Of a stretch of DNA of 64,000 bases, positions 20,695 to 35,600 are shown one piece after another. A program made the position numbers and the translations under genes. Source of the DNA: Mugil cephalus (Eukaryota; Chordata; Actinopteri; Mugiliformes; Mugilidae); contig NC_061771.1 of assembly GCF_022458985.1 (NCBI RefSeq), positions 15,353,001-15,417,000 on the forward strand. Direction: 5' to 3'. How positions within the stretch are numbered: position 1 is the first letter of the stretch; the number at the start of each line of letters is the position of its first letter. The notes below the pieces were generated by a model. It was not told the origin of the DNA. It searched no databases and saw only the letters and a list, made by a program, of their open reading frames with translations.

Positions 20695-23600
20695 GTTAGT
20701 GACATGCAGGAAAATACACTTAGCCTACGTTCATTAGGTGCACCAGTGAAAAGCAATGTATTCTCATGTAACAGTCCCACTATAATGCCTTGCTCCATGA
20801 AGGTTGTGGATTTCAGCATCCGAGAGAGCTGTTGATTCAACTGTGTTTTCATTCTGGAGGCTGTGGTTTGCGGCCCTATTTAATCGTATTGTGTTGTACA
20901 GACGTATGTTCCTATTATTTTGACAATTCTGTTTCAGTCATGGGGCATTTAGTCTTTTTTTAAAGTTTAATTCCACACAACTTGACATCACCACAATTTG
21001 AAACCCCCCAAAACAAGGATATAGTTGAATTATTAGCTTTTTTATGCTGTTTTAACATAAAATTGAAGTTATTAAAGTCATGAAGTGGGATTTCGTGCAC
21101 GGCTGCTATATTAGGATGCATTCATTTTCACTAGTGTCGTGTTTTCGCAAATGAGTGTATGTGGCATAACCACAGAAAGAGAAAGTGCTTGAATGATGAT
21201 TTAACTTCCTTGCATGGTGCGTAAAGAAGTTGCTTTTAAAGAGTCAGAAGTTTATGGAGAATTATGCATTTTGGCTGCAAGTAAGGCCCCATGTGAATGT
21301 TTTGATTCTTAGGCTTAAGTGCCCATCAGTCAGTGTTACAGAGGGTTCTGTTTCGAGCTGTGGGGTCAGTATGAGTTTAAATACAGATTGCACATATTTA
21401 GTCATGGTTCTATTGAGAACATTTGCTTATTACCTGTTTCCCATAAACTTACTAGGAGATTAATCCAAATTGGTTGGTTTCAAAGTCATAAGTGTTCTTT
21501 TTTGGTGTCTGTGATAATGTAATAATAATAATAATAAAAAATACTGTTAGTATAATATATTGCACAAACACGCAATGTTAACTTAGACTTAGACTTTGTT
21601 AATCCACCGGGGAAATTGCTTGGTCACAGTAGCTCAGCTGTACTTCAAAAAACAAAAAGCAAAATAGTGTAAGATACTTAAAATACAATGATGAAATCAA
21701 TGAAATTGTAGTGTTAGTCAAAAATGTACAAGATTTGAATATATACAAATCTACACGAAATAGAAATAGAGGTAAATATACACTATGTACATAGGAGGGA
21801 TGAATGATGAGGTGTAAAAATGTGGATGGATTATCTGTTTTGAGTGTGTGTTATTGTTCCTCACTCTCAGGTCAGCAAGTGGACTAGGCTATGTGAAATT
21901 GGCATCCCCTCTGCCGTTGAGGAACACCTCCAAAATCCCCAGAATCAATATCTGCAGCTGCCTCTCTCCATTCTCACCCTCGAGCGAAGGCTGGCGGAAC
22001 CTGTCAAAGTGCACAACGACGACAAAATACGGAGACAGAAACTCAAAGAGCAGAGACAGAGTGAAAAGAGTGAGTCCCCAAAGGGAGGCCGAGGGAAGCC
22101 GGACGCTGAGCCCGAGTCTGGACAGCCGTCTCCGGTCCGTGACGGACTTGAGCTCAGGGCGGCTCTCGCCAAACTGTCTGTGGATTCAGTTCCGGCTTTG
22201 ACCACCAGAGAGAACTCTGAGATCAGGAAAGTGAAGACAACGGACTTGCCTCCGCTGGAGCATGTTTTTGCTGAGGGACTGTACTTCACTCTGACTGATG
22301 TGGTGCTGCTGCCGTGCATCCATCAGTATCTGGTAAGAGCTTTGGACTTGACATGATTTGTTGTTGTCAATGAACTCTAATGCCTTGCTGTTACTATAAG
22401 TTATTGCTCAATTTGGATCCATGAATACACATCAAATGCTTGTTTGATTTTATTATTAGTGCTCATATTTCTTGTAGAAGCTTCATATTTTCAATACACT
22501 GACACATTTTTTAATTTTTTTTATAAAATGTGCTTTAAGCCCTGTCCCGCCGGTTTGTTTCCCTAAATCACAGCGCACGTGACTCATGTCTGATGTCATT
22601 GTGTAGCTGTTAACTTTCAGGCTTGTTATGATGACTTGTCCAATTATGCATGCCGTATGGGTTTGACACTCCGGTCTGGGTGAGCAGGCGGTACACGCAG
22701 CTCCTTTCACATCCATCCAAGCAGAGACTTTCGAGTTAAGAAAACTCACTACAACAGACTTGGCACAGGTTTTGCTCTCAAAGGTGGTCTAGAGGCACCT
22801 GGCAGAGGCTGATAACGGCAAACAGGAGGGCGTCTTTTCAGGCTGAAATGCATTTCACTGACTTTACTTCGGGAACACTTCTCTCCTTCGCAAGAGATCA
22901 AGAGTTGGCGGGCTGCTGTGTTGACCTTAAAACACTTAACTGGAGAAAAAAAAAATGTTAATGCTCCTTTTGAATATTCATTTCACCCAGTGATTCAAGT
23001 GGATTTGTAAGTGTTTTTTTTTAATTTTTTTATTTTTTTAAGTACCTGCAGCCGAGAACTGAGAGCTGCTCAGTTCAACTGTATGTTGTTATTGATCAAG
23101 AATGGGGCATTGTCAGGCGCCAAAGCGGGTCTCAACCTCCATTTCACCTTTCAGCTGTCTCCAACTATTCCTCGACTGTGGGAATGAGCTGAGGTTCTCA
23201 CAATGAGGCTTTTAGTAGTCAGCTGTGCTCCAGTGGTTTCCAGTTTCACACTCAGCCTAGCGTGTCTCCTCTTAACGGCCATCACTGTCCGCGACACAGG
23301 CAGCGTCAGTGGATCCTTTCCACTCCACCCACTTGTTATACTGCGGACTGGGCCCGTCTCCCTCTTGCGTCCGCGTCGCCTCTCTTTCTCCTCGCCGTCT
23401 GCTGCACAGTCACATGCGCCTGACAGGGCTTCTCTGATCACGCCTGAGCCTTTACCCTCCCCTTATGGCCGACTCTGTTTTGATGTTTTTTCCTGCCGGG
23501 CCCCTATGTGTGTCTGTCCACCAGTGGAACTCGCTTCATCTCGCCTCAGTGGAGATGACATGCCAGTTGAGTCGCTTAATCGATAACTGCTCCTCATTTT

Positions 23601-26600
23601 TTCTGTTGTTTTGTTTCTTCCTTTTCACTAGTGCTCCCTTCAAGCCCATGCTGCGAGCGCGCTGCGTTGGGTCCCCCGCCTGCTGCGTTGGTACGGCCGC
23701 GTTCAAGAGGTACCCGGGGTGCTTCGGGCGGCTGAGGCTTGTGGGCTTCATCTGTCCGTCCCCCAACTTCCCCCAACATCCAGCCTCCCAGAGGAGACAG
23801 CTGCAGAGGACAATGTGGCCAGCCCACTGGAACAAGAGGAAGGCCAGGAGACAACCACGCAGCTTCCATTCGTCGGCGGGCCCAGGCCCACAATGACTAA
23901 ACTTAAAGTAAATGATTACTTCCTCTTACTTCTTTCTCTGCATTCCCTGCCTCTGTAAACATCGCTCCAACATATGCTGACCTAAAATTTAAGGTCTGTC
24001 TCCCAGCGTCACCAAATGGCACAGCACACCGAGCCGGTTATTAAGCATTATCCCTGTAATTTCAAGCCTCCATTTGTGCTTTTAAGGTTGCAGCTCTAAG
24101 TTATTGTTTTCCCTTCTGGCTGGCTCCTTTAATTGTAGAATTTTCCATCTTTCCGCCGGCGCTTTAATTGCATTCAGTCAAATAATTAAGGTTTTTTTAA
24201 GGGTGCTGTGACACTTGTCTGTATGCGTTGTTTTCTTTTCCCCTCACAGGTTTATTCCCACGGCAGAATTTGAGACGAAGCAATAAAAACAAACGGCGCT
24301 TTTTAAAAATGCACATTTTTGCATTCTCATTGGTTCCCGCTGCCACTTGCAGTAGTGCACATTCGGCGCATTCTCGTTTCAGGTGTAATAAAAACGCTGA
24401 ATCTCGTCCAAAACCAAACAAAAGCTTTACAGCTTTACCAAGTAGTTTATGGTGACGGCTAAAAATCTTAGTGTAAAGAGACAAGACGGCACCCGATTCC
24501 CCCCCGACCCCCTTAAAACCCGGTTCCCTGCGGAAGCATCGCCGCGGCGCTCTCGCAGTCGGGCACATTTATAGTTTTCTCAGCTCCATAGCGCCCCAGA
24601 TAATACCCCTGCAACATTTGAACTAGCTTTTGCAGCAGGAGATAAGCAGGCCCAGCTGTCTGAAAGGAGAACGCATCCGCAGCCCTGACTAACCTCTCCC
24701 CACTCCGTCTTAAGACTGTTTTCTTGGCCCCCTTGCCTCTCCTCCTTGGCAAAAATATTCCCCTGCCTGCTAAATGTCGAGAACAATGTGATAATAAGCA
24801 GCTGAAATGGTGTAAATGGAAATAGGGAGAGAACTTAGGTGAGCTGGGTGGTCATGATGGGACGTGTCTCGAATGTGCCATGTTGGCCAGAAGAAATTTA
24901 GTCGGGCCCAGATGTGCACAAATGACAGTTTTCTTGGTAGGTTGAAATCAGACATTAGTGCTGAGAGGAGGAATGTGTACGCACACACAGACACACAAGC
25001 GGTGGCCACCATGCTGTCTCTGCCTAGAGGGATTACAAGGACGGCTACATGTCGCCACCATTATGTCTGCAGTGCAGCTGTTGTGTTGCCTTGGCCAGCG
25101 TGCCTGTGTGTTTGTGTGTGTGTGTGCGTATACGTTGTCACATGTCGCACAGAGACATACTGCAGGGACGGAGGAGCCTGTCAGCTGACGTGCTGTCAAT
25201 CGATCTTTCGCTGCCGCTAACCCGGGGCTCATCTGGCCACACTATCCACGGTATAAGTGGCTCGTAAAGTCAGCTCCGCTCTTGCTTCAGTTAACACGCG
25301 ATGCATGTGAGCCGAGGCGCCTGTGCAGTGAGCTGTTGAGACACAACCTGTGATCCGAGTGTCAACAGAAAGTTAGCACCGGCACCCAAAAAAAAAAAAA
25401 AAAGACCACACACTGTCGCCTACAGTAAAAAAAAACAAAAAACAAGTTGGGAAAAAAAAGTGTAAAAATAAGCGCGATCATCGGAATTACAAAAAAGAAG
25501 CTGGTGCTGCAGATGGATTAAAGACGGTGGTTGTGTATTTTTGTCGGCAGTGGGGATCTAGGTTCTGTGGGGGCTCGTGTAAAGGCGTATGTGCGCTAGC
25601 CCCCAAGCTAGCTAAATCTGTCCTACGGTCAAAAGAAAATATGAAAGAAAGTATTCATCATGCAGCCCCCTTTCCCATTTTCTTTTCACAGCATGCTAGA
25701 AGAGAAAATCTTGGTTTGCCTGTCGTCCCTGCCATTTCGAAGCTTGCTCTCTGAAACCAATGAGCTTTAAGACAGGATACATAAACCCATTAGTCTACAT
25801 TTGGGCCTAAAGCTTGACTAAGCAGCTAAGTTTCTAGTTCCAGGGGACATTCGCCATAATTCAGTCTCAAAACTGTGTGGACCTGATCATTAAGGCTTTC
25901 AGTTCAGTCCACGCCACCGTACTGTGGACTGAATCACATTTTGAGATTAAAATGAGCTGAACTTTTTACCAGTTTAAGTGCAGTCTGAGACACTCCACAC
26001 ACCTCCAGCCATCATCGAAATGACTGTGAACCTGAAATAAATTCTAGGTTCCTGGTGTTGGAGAGGTTGTTGATTTAAGGTCATTTTTAAGGCTGTCCAA
26101 AATTTGTTGCACTTAATGTGATTGACATCGTGATGGACTTTAACAAAGCACCAGCACCACAATATTCACCTCGTGCGTGCCACAGCCACCCAGCACTGAA
26201 ACAACTGAAACAGAAGTTTGTGCAAGAACTAAATCTTTGCATTCAAGCAGTATTCAAGCAGCATCATGACGTTGGGTCCACGAAGTGAATATATTTAGAC
26301 TTTCTTTCAAATGTCAGACTTTTTTTTTTTTTTTTTTTTGCAGTTGATGAGTTATTGTGACAGTTTAAGAATTTGAGTGAAATGCCACATCCTTTAAAAA
26401 CATCTATAAATCTGAGGGCGGCCTCTTGTGATTTGGCAGGAGTTTCTCAGCGCTCCATAAATGTTCAGCATTGTCTGAGTCAGCAGTTCCTTAGTCGTCT
26501 TCAAGTAGTTAAACTGCAAGTAGTGGACGGGCTCATCATCCTCCTGCAGTATGAATCATTCTCTTCAGAGATACAAGGCAGAGAGTACGACATGTCTCGG

Positions 26601-29600
26601 ACGACCAGCGTGCTACATCAGGATAATATCATGACCACTGACGGGAGGAGTGAATAACATTGATCATCTTGTAACAACTCAGTGTTCTGCTGGGAAACGT
26701 TTGGACCTGACATTCATGTGGATGTTACTTAGACATGTACCACTCACCCAGACCAGACCAGACACCCCCACTCCATAGCACTCCTTGATGGCAGCAGTCA
26801 TCCCCAGCAGGATGCAGCCCTGACAGAAACAGCAAACCCAAAAAAACATGAAAAATAGTGGTAGTTGACTTGGCCTTCGAATTCACTAGATCCCAAACTG
26901 ATCACGTATTTGTAGGATGAACTGGAACAAGCCTGATCCACAGAGGCCCCTCCCCTCAACCCATAGGATCCATAATGACCTCCACTAACAACATCTGTTA
27001 CCAGACACCACAGGACACCCTCAGAATACCTGTGTTCATTCTCCGATGAGTTCTGGAGACACAGTATTAAGAAGGAGGTCAAAATGTTACACCTGATTGG
27101 TGCATTCATTGGCTCAGTTGTCAGAAAAGACTTTTCCAGACGACGCTCATTAAATTAAAGGCTGTTGATTTAGCCTCCTGCCTTCATACTAAGCTCAGGT
27201 TCAGGTTCATTTCATTATCAATGAATTATGAATTATACTGTATTGTAATTATACTGATGAAGTATACTTTCCATTTGAGCCCTAAACTCGTCAGAGAGGG
27301 AAAAGGAGAAAGAAAAAAGATTATTGCTGAACTTGTTGCTCTTGAATGTTATAACACTAGTCCACATCTAAGTTGAGTCATTATAACTAACAGAACAGAA
27401 CCACAAGGTTTTCCAATGGGTTTCCACGGTAACCTGCGTACGTGTCCTTCTTCTCTTAGGAAAGCGGCATCGAGGCGGTGTTTGCTCCTCATCCTTGCCC
27501 TGCCTGGACTCTCCCATGGGACGCCCTACCGGAAGCCATCAACCCCACTGAGGGTAAAGTCAAAGCCCTTGCACTCTCTTCAGTGCTCCTTTGGGTTGTC
27601 TTTTGTTTTTAAAAGTCTCTCCTGCTTCTTTACAATTTCTTTCTGTCCACATCCAAGCCTCCTCCTCACATTATTCACAGCTCCCCCATCCCCTTGTCTG
27701 TATGCCTCTATGTCATTCCACACTCCCACTTTCTTAATGCTCGGTCAACAAATAGTATTGATTCTGTATATGGGGCGAGGAACACGCATAAATGTTTGCA
27801 TCAGACCTTCCCATGCCGCCGGGCTTTTTCAGTGGCACCTTCCACTGACACATTGCAGAGCTTTCCGTTCGTCCTCAGTTGGACGCGGTTCCCCTGTGGG
27901 CCTCCCTAATGAATTTTAAAGTGCTTATCTATATGTGCTATCCACCTTATTTTGTGGGGTGAAAGAGAGAAGCAGTGCTGTGGCGGAAAGCGATTCAGCG
28001 CGACACAAATACACAAAAAGGTGCACACACGAGTAACATGCGGCATCACGCCTGTGTTTATGCCGTAGCGGATACTGATTGGCTTGAGAGTGGCGTCTAA
28101 TAGGCAGTGGAAATGTTGCTGATTGCTTCCCCAGGTGGCGCCGATGAAGCAGAGAGAAGATATCTCTCTGTGTGTCTTTGTCTCTGTTTCTGGGGCCTGT
28201 GTTGTTTTTCTCCTTATTAGCCAAATGTCTGCGTTGCAGCAGGCGCGGCATATGAGTGGTGTGGAAAATGGATGAAAAGGCGCACGTATACGCCTATTAC
28301 GAATATTTAAATATTTTGTCTGTTCTCATCGTCGGGTAATGTGCTCGTTTCTTGCCCCCTTTCATTTTCGCTTGGGTACTTTCAAGTGGAAAATGGCGGC
28401 AAGCAGAGGTTTATTCCGCTCTGTGATTTCCTGGAAATGAAGGGCGTTTCATTATTGAGATGTGAATGGCATAAGTTGAGCTTTCTCTGTTTTCAGCTAA
28501 CGTGCTTGTGCAGTTCTTCTTGTTTCCACTTCACCTTGCCATGTGAATTGTACATAATAGGTGCACTTTTAAAAGCACAGCTCCAAAGTTGTACAACACA
28601 AACACATTTTTAACATTTTCACATTGAAGATGGCTGCAAAGCTTTGGTTAATGGGACGTGGTGTTCCGGACTAGACTTGATCCATGCGCTTTATTTCTGA
28701 TCTAAAGTTTTAATATTTACCACATTAATCATTGTATGTTAGCACTAAACCCAAAATACAACAATTAACCATTATTTTCTGGTATTTGAGTGTAACCCTA
28801 CATCATTACCCCATTAAATATTCATTAGACAAGAGTCACAGTCATCCAAGTGATTGTAGTTCATCTTTTCCCCATTATGAATGTTAGCATTTCAGATATT
28901 TTAATTAATTACCAAAAATGTCAGAATGTCAACCTCATGATTGAGGAAAGTCATAGGATTGTCAGTGTCAGCAGAATACATTTTCGGGGGACTTGGATGT
29001 ATGCGCAAAATTTCATGATATTTGGCGTGAGTGTGGCCCAAACTATGTATATGAATTGGTCATGGTATCGAGTAGGACTGGGCGTGTTGATCTAAATATC
29101 GATAGTGTTGATAACATAGCTGGTATCGGATTGAGGATGCAATTGATACTTTTGTTACAGTTTCTCTTCTATACGTCCAGCGAATTACTCGTCACAGAGT
29201 TCATGCGAGTGCAGCTCCTCTCCAAGTCTGTGAGCATCAGGAGCTTCTCCTTCCCGACCTGTAGCAAAAAGTGGGATATAGAGAGAGCTCGACACTCAAA
29301 TCATAGCATCACAGCAGCATCGCACAGCTGGAACTGATGCTGCTATTGAAATGTGTCGGTGCTCGGAAGAGAAGACAATTACGTGGGATGCAGACTCACT
29401 TCTTTGGTGGAAAATGAATGAGCCAACATTTCCCTCTCTGAGCAGTTTTTATATGTATTATTACATTGTTGCTTTTGTTTGCTTATTTTGCTCCAATGAC
29501 TTTATGTTTCATTGTTGTTGTGTAGTTTACATTGTTATATATTTTTGTGACATTGGTCCTTTTTGTTATTGTGCACTAATGACTTTTTTCTAAAACAATT

Positions 29601-32600
29601 GTGTGGAGTAAAAGGGAATTATTTAGATAGATGGATGCTTTATTTATCCCAAACTGGGAAATTTTACAGTTGCAGCAGCAGTGTACGGGCACTCACACCA
29701 TACATCCTATATAACTGAGAAAAGAACTGTTATATAAGATGTATGGTGTGAGTGCCTGTACACTGCTGCTGCAACTGTCAAATTTTAAAATTTAAATTTT
29801 ATCCTGTTAAATTGTTTAATATTATAATTAGTTAATGGAAACAGGTCTATTTGACTAAAATATTTCTCCTGTGCTTTTATCGTAATCACAATCAACTAAC
29901 TAAAGGCAAAATTACTGAGTTATTAAATGATCACGACATTCAATTAAAACGTATCGGTATCAGTGATACTAGCCTTGTATTTACTTGGTATCTGATCGAT
30001 ACCAAAATTCCCAGTATCGCTCCGATACCCCAAGTATCGAGCAGTGATCGAGTGCTGACTAGTGATGTTCGATACCATCGATTTCCTTTCCGATCCGATA
30101 CTGAGTAAAATTCAGGCTGGTATCTACGATACCGATCCAATACCGATACTTTGTGTAAATACATCCTAATGTGTCCGGCAAACCTAAAAAAACGTTGTGT
30201 ATTTCACATCATGCCTTCATGAAGAATATAAGACATGAGAATAATTAATTTATTGAAATGAAATCCTCTTAAAGAAACACCGTGATGTCCTCTTCCTTCT
30301 CCTCATCATAAACACCTGAGGTGTTTTGTTGTGTCACCTCGAATGAGTGAGGTATCGAAAGTATTTGATTTCAGAAACGATTTCAGAGCATGAAGACCTG
30401 GTATCAGAAGTGTCAATGTTTCAGTATCGATCCACACATCACTAGTGCTGATTGAAAGCACGTGTCCAGCAGAACCTACTGTGGCTGAGACTTCATATTA
30501 AACTGCTTTGTCTATTCTGAACTTCTTTAAAAAGTTTGCGATGAAACATGGCGAATAGAAAGTAGATTCAATAATAATGAATAAAGGACTTTTTTTTTAG
30601 TATTAGTTTAAGAATATGGCATAAAACCAGTACTTTTACCTAACAGTCAAGTTTAAGGAAAAAAAGAACAAAACAAAACATGGCTTTGCTGTAATTGCTT
30701 TCACAAATATTGCTGCCAATTAATGTTGCTTCTTAATAATCTATTTCTATCCCAAACCTAAATCTACAATCTCCACCCTTAACTCCACTCGTCTAAACAG
30801 AAGAACTCTTGTTGACGTGGGCAGCGCGTCTGTTCTGAGAGCGTGGATCACGAAGATAGAGAGAGAGAGAGAGAGTACATTTTAGCCAGCACTCTTTTGC
30901 CAGCACTCTGCATGATAAACGGCACTGTTGATATCGCCTTCTGTGGTATGAGGCTGGTGGGTAGGTAGCCCCTGCGTTTTAGTGCCTTAATTAAAGAGGA
31001 GCAGAGACGAAAGGCAGACAAACTGTCCTGAACCCCAGCGCGTGGGCTTTCCCATCTATCTGCCGCTACAGTGTTACACAAATGGCTGCACACATGCCTA
31101 CACGTACGGCACTACAGGGTAAATGGCAGCACTTTCCCCTTACATATGCATTAATAAATCCACGCTAGCAGAACTAATGCGTAACATACACCGGTCCGGT
31201 GCTTGAAAGCAGTCTTCCTCCTACGTAGTGGCCTACCTTCACGGTTTTGTCTGCAAGTGCTCTGAGTATTGTTTTTCCCGTGCACACCAGTGGCAAGAAG
31301 GCTAGTTTGCGCCGTGTCTTTTTTGCCAGTTGGGTTCAACAGTGGTGCGTCTAAGTTTTTGTATCGCCTCTTCAGGTAACCTTTCCTCGATGTGTTCCAT
31401 TTTTATTAATCCAAAACGATTATTTCAAAAATTGCGGAGACGGACGAGCAGCTGGAATTAGTAAAGTAGAAATAACGCTGCTACCAAGCAAACCCATCAC
31501 AGCTCTTGTGCGTTGCCGTGACGTGTAGTTACATTTGTGGGGAGGTGCACGTCCAGTTGCGGTCTGCGTAGGGTCTGGGCTACGGCATCAAACGCATCAG
31601 ACTGCTGCATCTCTAAATAATATATATATGTATGTATGTATAAAGTCTTTAGAATCACATTTAACCACATGTGTAGCTTGTCTGAAAATTTCTGAGTTGT
31701 ACTTACCAGAAATGGACACTGCATCTTTTCTATATGTAGGAACACTGCGTTAATTTCAGTTTCTATGGAGAAAGTGACAAAACAAGGCTTCAGACAGACT
31801 GTTGAATATGTAAAGGGAAAATAATTCAGGTATAAATAACAGCAGTCCTCGTTTTACCGTGATGTGATGCGATGAATTATGAGTTGACTTTTATGCGCTG
31901 CAGTGTGTAGAGATACATCGGTCTGGCAATTATTGGGCAAAATGATAATGGCATACTGTAGTCGAGATTAGTACGAGTCTGATTTTAAAACCCCTTATTT
32001 CAGCGGTAAACGTAAAACACGTTGTAAAAAATCCACTGAGCCGCCTGGAAACTCGAGTCTGGCCGATTTTCAAATTGAAAATGTGTTAGAAACCCGAACA
32101 TGACTGTAAACACCCCAAAGCGCCCTTAAAACAGGATACTTTAACCTTGTGGCTGTTTTTCCATTTGAAATCCGTCGTGCTGGCTCGGAGCCAAAATAAC
32201 AGCACACAAAGAAATAAATAAAATGTCACACTCTGAATTCTTTATGAGTGCGCCGCATTTTTTTCTGAGAGATATAGTGTACGTTACACCGGGTCGCAAC
32301 AAATCCTACACTCTGACGCTCAGGAATGCTCCATATATATATATACACATATATATATATAGATATAGATATATACTGTAGAGAAACAATGGGAGCTCTG
32401 TGATTGAGAGGGTTTCATCCTCCTTGTGTAGAGGGCTCCTTCACTAACTGCGGTGAGGGTTGTCTGCAAACAGGTAAACAGCGGCGTGAATAGAGGGGCC
32501 ATTGTGTCGAGCGGCCAACGTCTTGTCTCCAGCACTTCACTTAATAGAGGGAGGACGGGAGACAGCAAATAAAGCAGGATAGAATGATGGAGTGTGTGGC

Positions 32601-35600
32601 TGTGGGAGATTGAGATAGCACCGTGACAGCATGAGGAGAGACAAGAGTTATCAGGAGAAAACAAGGCTGGGGGAGAGAGGGGAGAGAGGGGAGAGGGGTG
32701 GAACAGACAATGAGGCATATAAAAAAGGAGGTCTGGTGAGGAAACCACATAGTTTTCATGCTTGAGACATGCTGCCGTTTGGCCCTTCAGGGCTGTTTTG
32801 GTACAAGGAGATGAGATGAGTTCCCTTGTCTTTGTCTTAGGTTACAAGAGTGTGACAGAAGTTGAGCTGCTGGAGTGCAGACCGGCTCCATTTGTCTTCC
32901 CTCTGCTTTGGCAGGAGCTGAGGCACATTCGACGTCTCCCAAACTCCACGAGGAGCACAACGGCAACTTAATCTTACTCTTACATCTCTAGAAATGTGTG
33001 TTTGTGATAATTGGTAAAAAAAAATAAAAAATCAGACTGGAGATGCCAGGCAGGTAGGCAAAGCTGAAGTTTTCAGTGTCCTTCCCGCCGGTAGAGTCTT
33101 CTGAGCGGTGAACAAGAACTAATTGAAGCATGTGTCTGTTATGTCTCCTTGTTATGTGGCGGAAAAAGACTTTTTGTTCTTCTCTAAACTCTAAACTGTC
33201 ATCCATCATAAACCCGCAGTGACATTTTTTTTTTTTTTTTTAAGGCTGTGTGTGGGCAGCACAAACAAGCTAGAAACACAGCTCGCACAACTTTGACGTG
33301 GGGGCCTATTATCATTTAAAAAACTTGGCAGTTCTATTTACACGCCAGCTTTTATGGAGCATCGTGTTTCTGGCCGGTTGACGAATCTCACCCGCTCGTC
33401 TTTTGTTGTTGTTATTGACCTTCGCTGAGGGCTGAATAAAATATCTGATCTACCTGCTCCTCTCCCACCTCGTTGTGCGTCTCTTGTTTGTTGCCGGCCA
33501 GGTTGCGAGCAGGTCGAGAGCGCAGCGTGAAGCCGTAGGCTGCAAAAACCAAAAACCATTCTTGTCATGTAAGGTTGAGCCTTCTTGAGTATATACTGTT
33601 CATCGTATGTGGTTAACTTGCTTCCTGAAGTTTCCTGGCGTGCTGGGCTGCTGACGCTGGCTTTTTACGAGTTGATCTCTGCAGTAATGGCCATTCAGCA
33701 ATATGACAGTCGCTGCGGTGTTAAGTGATTTCACAGGATCCAGAGGCAGCTTCCGAAACAGTGTTTGCAGCCGAGATGGAACTTCCTCCTCCTCCTTCGA
33801 GGACGTCTTTCTGCAACCTCCTCCTCTTTGTGATACGAATCCCAACAGAAGTATTAGAAGAAGTATGCGCATCGTAGGCTGCGGCCCACGCTCTTCACAG
33901 CTTTGCATGTTTGTTCTACTAAGTGCGTAGATCTAATGAACTGTTAAACATCTGTCATGTTTAGCCCCCAGATATCCTTCAGAAGCTTACCATATTAGTC
34001 TGGGAATATGAAGACATGTCTGTAGGATGCATCATAGACGGAATATCAATCCAGTAATAAATATTTAGTTATGTAGGTGGCTATACTCTGCTCTTTTTTG
34101 GCTGTTTTTATAATGTTTTTCCAACTTGTATTTAATAGACTGTTCTGGTGTTCCCTATTTTTAAATCTCTAAATGATAAATGGAGACAAATATAACTGGA
34201 ATCAGTCCGCTCTTGTGTGCAAATGCTATAACCGCTGTCCTCTCTGTCAGCAGGAAGCTGCTCTGTTTTGAGAACAGCAATTTTTTTAAGAAAAAAAACA
34301 GAGCTGTTTTCTGTTCCTATTTCCTAAGTGTCGTCAGCATTCACTGAACTTGGGTGGGTCCCTGTCCACCAAAGATGGACCATAAAGCTTTGGCAAGTGT
34401 GGCTCATTATTTGGTACTTGAAAAAAAAATAAAATAATTTATTTATCTATTTTTTAACCACACACGACTTTTTGTTACTCGGACTCGCATTTACATTTGA
34501 TGTCTTCTTTATGCTTTATGCTGACCAAGATGTCTGGTAGTCCTCTGTAGGAATCCTATTCATGCTATAATATAATATACATTGATCAGGCATAATATTA
34601 TCATTGACCTGGTCTCCAGATTTGATCCTAAACTGGTCAAGAACTGGTGACCCCAAAGACCTCCACTAACAACATGCTGTTACCAGACACCACAGGACAC
34701 TCTCAGAAGACACATGTCCATTCTCTGAGTCACAACTGTTTTGGAGGCACAAGGGAGACCTACACAATATTAGGAACGTGGTCATAATGTTTTCTGTGAT
34801 CGGTGCATCATATCTCCACTCAAATATCCCGTCTGATTTACACCGCAGCTCTTTCTCCGTTGTCAGTGAGAGCACTCTCTCTCACTATTGGACCAATTTC
34901 AAGCGTTTTAGCCCCTACAAATCATTTAAAAAGATGGGAAAATTAGACAGAGGTTTAAAAATACTAAAATGAGCCTTCAAATAGGTAAAATGGGTTGTGA
35001 TGCTAGGTTGATTTATTCCACTGTGAGAGCTGATCGACCGCCTGTAATGGGCGTGATTTTCCCTCAGGCGCGCCGTCTCGCTGCTGAATTTACGGGGAGG
35101 TAATTATCTACATTTGCGTAAAGTCCAGATTTGCGAATATTACTTGTGCATCCAAGATACCGACTGGATGCCCTACGGGCATTAACAGACAGTCGCTCAT
35201 TTTAAAATAATGAAAATGAACAGTTTCGTCTTTGTAAAGGATGTCACGGACATCACAAAATACATTCATGGTAGTTGAAGGCTTTTACAGAATAACAGGA
35301 TCAATTGTAGAAATCTGAAGCACTTGATATAAGTGCGTCAAACACACTGAAGCCATTTCACATCCAATATTAGTAAAAATAGAAATGTGATTGGTTGAAG
35401 AAAATTTCTCTCTGAATAAAACCATTTTATTCATCTTTTCACCTGTGGAGCGCTGCACTTAAGCCGTCCATCTGAACTGGGGGGACTGAACGGAGCCCTG
35501 CTGATGGACACTCAGCTGGCTTTGTTGTCAAACCCTTTTGAGGCGCATTACCACATCAGCTTAAGATTATGTTGACTGATTCACTCTACCTCTCTGCACC

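Noticed and set aside
20463..20852. 129-codon minus-strand frame opposite gstcd exon 1
   Set aside because: Antisense of a conserved coding exon, extending into the intron with no splice or start context.
23203..23586. 127-codon plus-strand frame before gstcd exon 3
   Set aside because: Composition is Ser/Leu/Pro-rich without recognisable domain, and it is not in frame with gstcd through a plausible splice.
27416..27919. 167-codon frame over gstcd exon 4
   Set aside because: Reads the exon in a different frame from the conserved PHPCPAWTL protein.
32320..32748. 142-codon minus-strand frame near 32.5 kb
   Set aside because: Runs through a TA microsatellite and purine-rich low-complexity DNA; no homology or splice support.
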